Positions 58,277 through 61,124 of a stretch of 61,124 bases of DNA are shown here, one piece after another. Position numbers and translations under genes: made by a program. The stretch covers positions 1 to 61,124 of the forward strand of contig JAFRWP010000011.1 of the NCBI GenBank assembly GCA_017437945.1. The letters are read 5' to 3'. Each line of letters opens with the position of its first letter. Position 1 is the first letter of the stretch. The DNA comes from Candidatus Saccharimonadota bacterium (GTDB taxonomy: Bacteria > Patescibacteriota > Saccharimonadia > Saccharimonadales > Saccharimonadaceae). The notes beneath the pieces are model-generated. The model saw only the letters and a program-made list of their open reading frames with translations. It had not been told where the DNA came from and searched no databases.

Positions 58277-60265
58277 TTATTTATTCTCGTTAATAAACCA
58301 GTTAAATACTTCTGAGTCGAAGTTAATGTTTTTGAGCATGTTTTCGTGAAGCGAATTTTTAACGATTAAATCCCCGCCGATGGTATTTAGGAAGTTCTGC
58401 ATGCTAGTGCGATTTCTCTCACCCTCGCCGACAAAACCTTTAACTTTCGTATGAGTGAAGTTTGAAGCTTTTGGCTCTGCGCCAGCTACGCAACCGTTTT
58501 GGACATTCATGCTAATTACAGAAGCTGCCTTAAAGAATTGTGGATATTGATTGACCATGCACCACGTATGAGCTCCACCAAGACTATATCCGTAAATATA
58601 GATACGGTTTTTGTCTATACTATATTTACCAACAGTCGCATCGATTAAGGCCTTAATATTAGCAAATAATGAGCCGCCATTATAAGCATTATTATTAATA
58701 ACTGGCGAAATAGCGACTATCTTATTAGCATAGGTAGATGAATTATTCATTTGCTGAATAGGGGGCATATTTAGCATAGTCCTCTTTAAAGATTCAACGT
58801 TAAGCGCATTCTTACCCTCGCACGGATTAGATTGGCAGACTGTACCACGGAGGAAGACTAACAATGGCATGTTCGTCGTGGCATTATTTGGCACATGCAC
58901 GATTGCGCCCTTGACCGAACCTTGATCGCCCGCACCCAACTCGGAAGCGGTCATATATACATTGCTCTTAGCCTCAAAATTCGCCGGCTGCTGCCCCTGC
59001 ACAGAGCTATTATTGCCATTACTGCCATTGCTGTTATTGCTGCCTTTGGTGCCATCCGCGCCAATATCGCCGCCAGTTCTTGGCTTCCAAGAGCCGCCCT
59101 CATTCTTAAAGAAGTATTTCCATGGGTTTCCAACATCGCTGCCTTTACCAGTATAGCGGTAGATATGATATGGCTGTTTTTTGTTGCAGGCACAATATTG
59201 ACCGATACCTTTGCAATAATAAGAACCGGAAAGGAACTCTGTTAATCGCGGATAGCGACCACCAGAGGACGCCTCGGCAAGATTATAAGTTTTACCACCA
59301 TCCGTATAGCCGTAGCTACCAACATAGATAGCAACGTGACCATAAGTTTCACCGACTTGATCGGCCTGGAAAATGTCGCCCGGCATAAGAGTCGTACTGG
59401 TACCTTTGTTTTCAATCTCGGTCCAGTCTGGACTATTTCTGAACCACCTACCCATGCCCGTAGGTCCAGTCCGCGGGAATTTATTGCCGGCACTATCAAC
59501 GTTGAGCTTCAGTGAATGTAGAACGGTAGAAACGAAGCGGTCGCAGCTAGCGTAGGCATTTCCGGCCGTAAATGCACCATTTGGCACGATATTAAAGATA
59601 TCATAAGTAATGCGACCCCTGACGGCTCCACCCGTCTTCGTGTTGGCGCAAAGATGTTTTTTGCTAGCGCTCTTTACTTGAGTAATCCATTGGCTACCGC
59701 CCTGCCACCAACATTTCCCAATCGTGGTAGCTCCACCATATGACCTTTGCGAACGAGAACCATAAGATACTTTGCCGGAACCGTCTGCGGAAGTATCGAA
59801 GAATGGATCGAAACCTTCCTGCCAACTCTGAATTGGCCAAGACATCGTCGCAGCGGTTTTTGCGATAATATCGGTCATTGTTGCGCTACTCTCCGGATCA
59901 GTAGTAGGATCGCCAGTGCCGCTCGGTGGCAAATTAGCCACTTCTGGACAGATGCCGGAGTTCTGAGAATTATTCGCTACGCCACCAGGTAGGAGGAAAT
60001 CGGCGATTAAGGACATCCCGGCAAACACAACTATGCCAATAATAACCTCGACGAGCCGCTTCTTGGCTTTAGCCAACTGCTGGGCATTGTCTTTCGAGGT
60101 TAGAATCATAATTCCGGCGATAATTACGCCGATAGTTGCCAAAAGGATTATTCCGCCCGTAAGGAAGCTAACAACGTGGCCAACCATCTGAAAAATAGCG
60201 CTGCCATGACAATCATCGCAGACCTGGCCAAATAAAAGCGTGTCAATACATTGAGTAGCTGCCAT
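58277..60265 (-). CDS. Triple fusion: T4SS pilin-like / NlpC-P60-like / esterase
   Basis: A 662-residue protein. Residues 1-96 contain two membrane segments (about 31-54 and 71-92) with the spacing and TSKDNAQQLAKAKK linker of the small T4SS pilin-like family common in CPR genomes. Residues about 125-372 form an NlpC/P60- or CHAP-like domain with Cys241 (YASCDRF), His310 (YGHVAIYVG) and Glu331. A Ser/Asn/Gly linker (about 395-425) leads to an alpha/beta hydrolase (430-662) with nucleophile Ser561 (GYSLGG) and His640 (SLHEN). The frame is open to 60517, but that part is translated terminator repeats; TGG-TATAAT ends 7 bases before ATG 60265. Confidence 0.82.
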   Translation of the reverse strand: MAATQCIDTLLFGQVCDDCHGSAIFQMVGHVVSFLTGGIILLATIGVIIAGIMILTSKDNAQQLAKAKKRLVEVIIGIVVFAGMSLIADFLLPGGVANNSQNSGICPEVANLPPSGTGDPTTDPESSATMTDIIAKTAATMSWPIQSWQEGFDPFFDTSADGSGKVSYGSRSQRSYGGATTIGKCWWQGGSQWITQVKSASKKHLCANTKTGGAVRGRITYDIFNIVPNGAFTAGNAYASCDRFVSTVLHSLKLNVDSAGNKFPRTGPTGMGRWFRNSPDWTEIENKGTSTTLMPGDIFQADQVGETYGHVAIYVGSYGYTDGGKTYNLAEASSGGRYPRLTEFLSGSYYCKGIGQYCACNKKQPYHIYRYTGKGSDVGNPWKYFFKNEGGSWKPRTGGDIGADGTKGSNNSNGSNGNNSSVQGQQPANFEAKSNVYMTASELGAGDQGSVKGAIVHVPNNATTNMPLLVFLRGTVCQSNPCEGKNALNVESLKRTMLNMPPIQQMNNSSTYANKIVAISPVINNNAYNGGSLFANIKALIDATVGKYSIDKNRIYIYGYSLGGAHTWCMVNQYPQFFKAASVISMNVQNGCVAGAEPKASNFTHTKVKGFVGEGERNRTSMQNFLNTIGGDLIVKNSLHENMLKNINFDSEVFNWFINENK

Positions 60266-60272
60266 AAGCATT

Positions 60273-60278
60273 ATTATA
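60273..60278 (-). promoter_or_regulatory. -10 box abutting the triple-fusion gene
   Basis: TGG-TATAAT on the minus strand, 7 bases before ATG 60265; decides the start codon. Confidence 0.65.
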
Positions 60279-60301
60279 CCATTAAACGCGGCGCCACAAA
60301 C

Positions 60302-60364
60302 AGCCACCCATCGGTGGCTTTCATTCTTGCAAGCAAATGAAAGGCCACCCGTTGGGGTGGCCAT
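60302..60364 (-). repeat. 63-bp repeat, copy A: double hairpin terminator
   Basis: It contains two hairpins, GCCACC / GGTGGC and GGCCACCC / GGGTGGCC, joined by CATTCTTGCAAGCAAATG. It differs from copy B at 2 of 63 positions. It lies downstream of the 5S rRNA and upstream of the fusion gene. Confidence 0.85.
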
Positions 60365-60417
60365 AATAATATATATAATGCTCCCGAGACTGAGGCGCTC
60401 GGTCGTTATATGAAATG

Positions 60418-60439
60418 ATGCGCCGATGGCGCATTTTTT
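60418..60439. terminator. Additional hairpin in the rRNA terminator array
   Basis: Perfect 7-bp stem ATGCGCC / GGCGCAT with T6 on the plus strand. On the minus strand only a short CATTT follows. Confidence 0.5.
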
Positions 60440-60454
60440 GCGCTGAACGCAAAA

Positions 60455-60517
60455 AGCCACCCACTGGTGGCTTTCATTCTTGCAAGCAAATGAAAGGCCA
60501 CCCGTTGGGGTGGCCAT
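60455..60517 (-). repeat. 63-bp repeat, copy B: double hairpin rRNA terminator
   Basis: Second copy of the double hairpin, 11 bases past the 5S 3' end. On the minus strand GGCCACCC-CAAC-GGGTGGCC is followed by TTTCATTT, and the second hairpin by TTTTTG, fitting tandem terminators of the rRNA operon. Confidence 0.85.
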
Positions 60518-60527
60518 TTCATATAAT

Positions 60528-60632
60528 TCGGCATCTTGCTAGTTTCCCGCAAAGCAGTATAATCGCCGCGACCAGGCTTGACTTCTGTGTTCGGGATGAG
60601 AACAGGTATTTCCCTGGCGCTATGGACACCGA
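60528..60632 (-). rRNA. rrf: 5S ribosomal RNA
   Basis: About 105 nt. The ends pair over 8 bp (TCGGTGTC with GATGCCGA, two G-U). The conserved loop segments CATCCCGAACACAGAAGTCAA and the GCGGCGATTATACTGC region are present. Ends are set by the terminal stem and may be off by one or two bases. Confidence 0.93.
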
Positions 60633-60805
60633 GAAAAGACACTAAGGGCGAACCGAAAATCCAAATGGTTCTGTTTTAGTATCTTATCTCGATGTAAGAT
60701 GCATGAAATTTTAACTGACTTTGGTGTTTTTGAACACCAATTACTAGCTAAGTCTACTCCTTCTATCGACATTATGCAAGCATAAAATCAATAGAAGTGA
60801 CATAA
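60633..60805 (-). other. 23S-5S spacer with processing hairpins
   Basis: The transcribed spacer holds no tRNA. It contains a long imperfect hairpin at about 60757-60796 (CTTCTAT ... ATAGAAG arms, loop near TTGC) and a perfect TTGGTGTT / AACACCAA hairpin at about 60720-60741. These are likely processing signals. Confidence 0.55.

Positions 60806-61124
<319 letters not shown>

Noticed and set aside
60266-60517. 84-codon N-terminal extension of the triple-fusion protein
   Set aside because: It translates the 63-bp terminator repeats, and a -10 box lies between it and ATG 60265.

Overview
This 61 kb window looks like part of a small, gene-dense chromosome of the Candidate Phyla Radiation (Patescibacteria), most likely a Saccharibacterium (TM7). 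I base this on memory of the families, not on a search. Supporting signs are very short or overlapping gene junctions, a short alanyl-tRNA synthetase without the usual C-terminal region, RNase J, an FtsA/PilM-like protein, a protein that starts with a type IV secretion pilin-like segment, and many start codons lying only 6-9 bases after a -10 promoter box. Release factor 2 has the SPF and GGQ motifs, and genes end in UGA as well as UAA and UAG, so the standard code is used. There is no CRISPR array, insertion sequence, integrase or complete tRNA gene in the window.

Layout. Positions 1-6.4 kb hold lineage-specific small genes, a class I methyltransferase, uppS, a small RNA candidate, and a redox operon (superoxide reductase, a CPTC membrane protein, a DsbA-like protein) facing an SPFH protein. 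Positions 6.4-15.1 kb hold a pyruvate phosphate dikinase N-domain remnant, a double Nudix protein, rarA, then on the minus strand gpmI, a membrane protein, galU, a DUF167 protein and a Nudix hydrolase, followed by tsaC. Positions 15-21 kb are a minus-strand block: a structured RNA candidate, obgE, a LysM-CHAP wall hydrolase, mltG, ruvX and a large membrane-anchored protein. Positions 21-27 kb carry a cytoplasmic histidine kinase, a response regulator without output domain, a Gln/Met/Pro-rich protein, a pseudouridine synthase and an FtsA/PilM-like protein, then alaS and mnmA.

Positions 30.2-36.1 kb are a Bat-type operon (MoxR ATPase, DUF58, two von Willebrand A proteins, helper membrane proteins) led by a phosphoribosyltransferase-like gene. 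Positions 36-50 kb are a long minus-strand series: cysteine desulfurase, an MFS-like transporter, small unknowns, tatD, a DUF4868/KwaB-like protein, a C-terminal processing protease, a PcsB-like CHAP hydrolase, ftsX, ftsE, prfB, truB, a Cys-rich membrane thioredoxin-like protein and rnj. Positions 50-60.3 kb hold two divergent orphan cassettes, two P-type ATPases flanking a surface-protein locus, and a 662-residue pilin-like / NlpC-P60-like / esterase fusion. The window ends in an rRNA operon on the minus strand (23S 3' end, spacer, 5S, tandem terminators).

Themes. Peptidoglycan remodelling is heavily represented (uppS, LysM-CHAP, MltG, FtsEX plus PcsB-like, CtpA, the triple fusion). Cysteine desulfurase and MnmA form the s2U tRNA thiolation route, although they are not adjacent. 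Two transcription styles coexist: housekeeping genes with extended -10 boxes abutting the start codon (apparently leaderless), and orphan genes with a textbook TTGACA-N17-TATAAT promoter, a G-rich Shine-Dalgarno and a private terminator.
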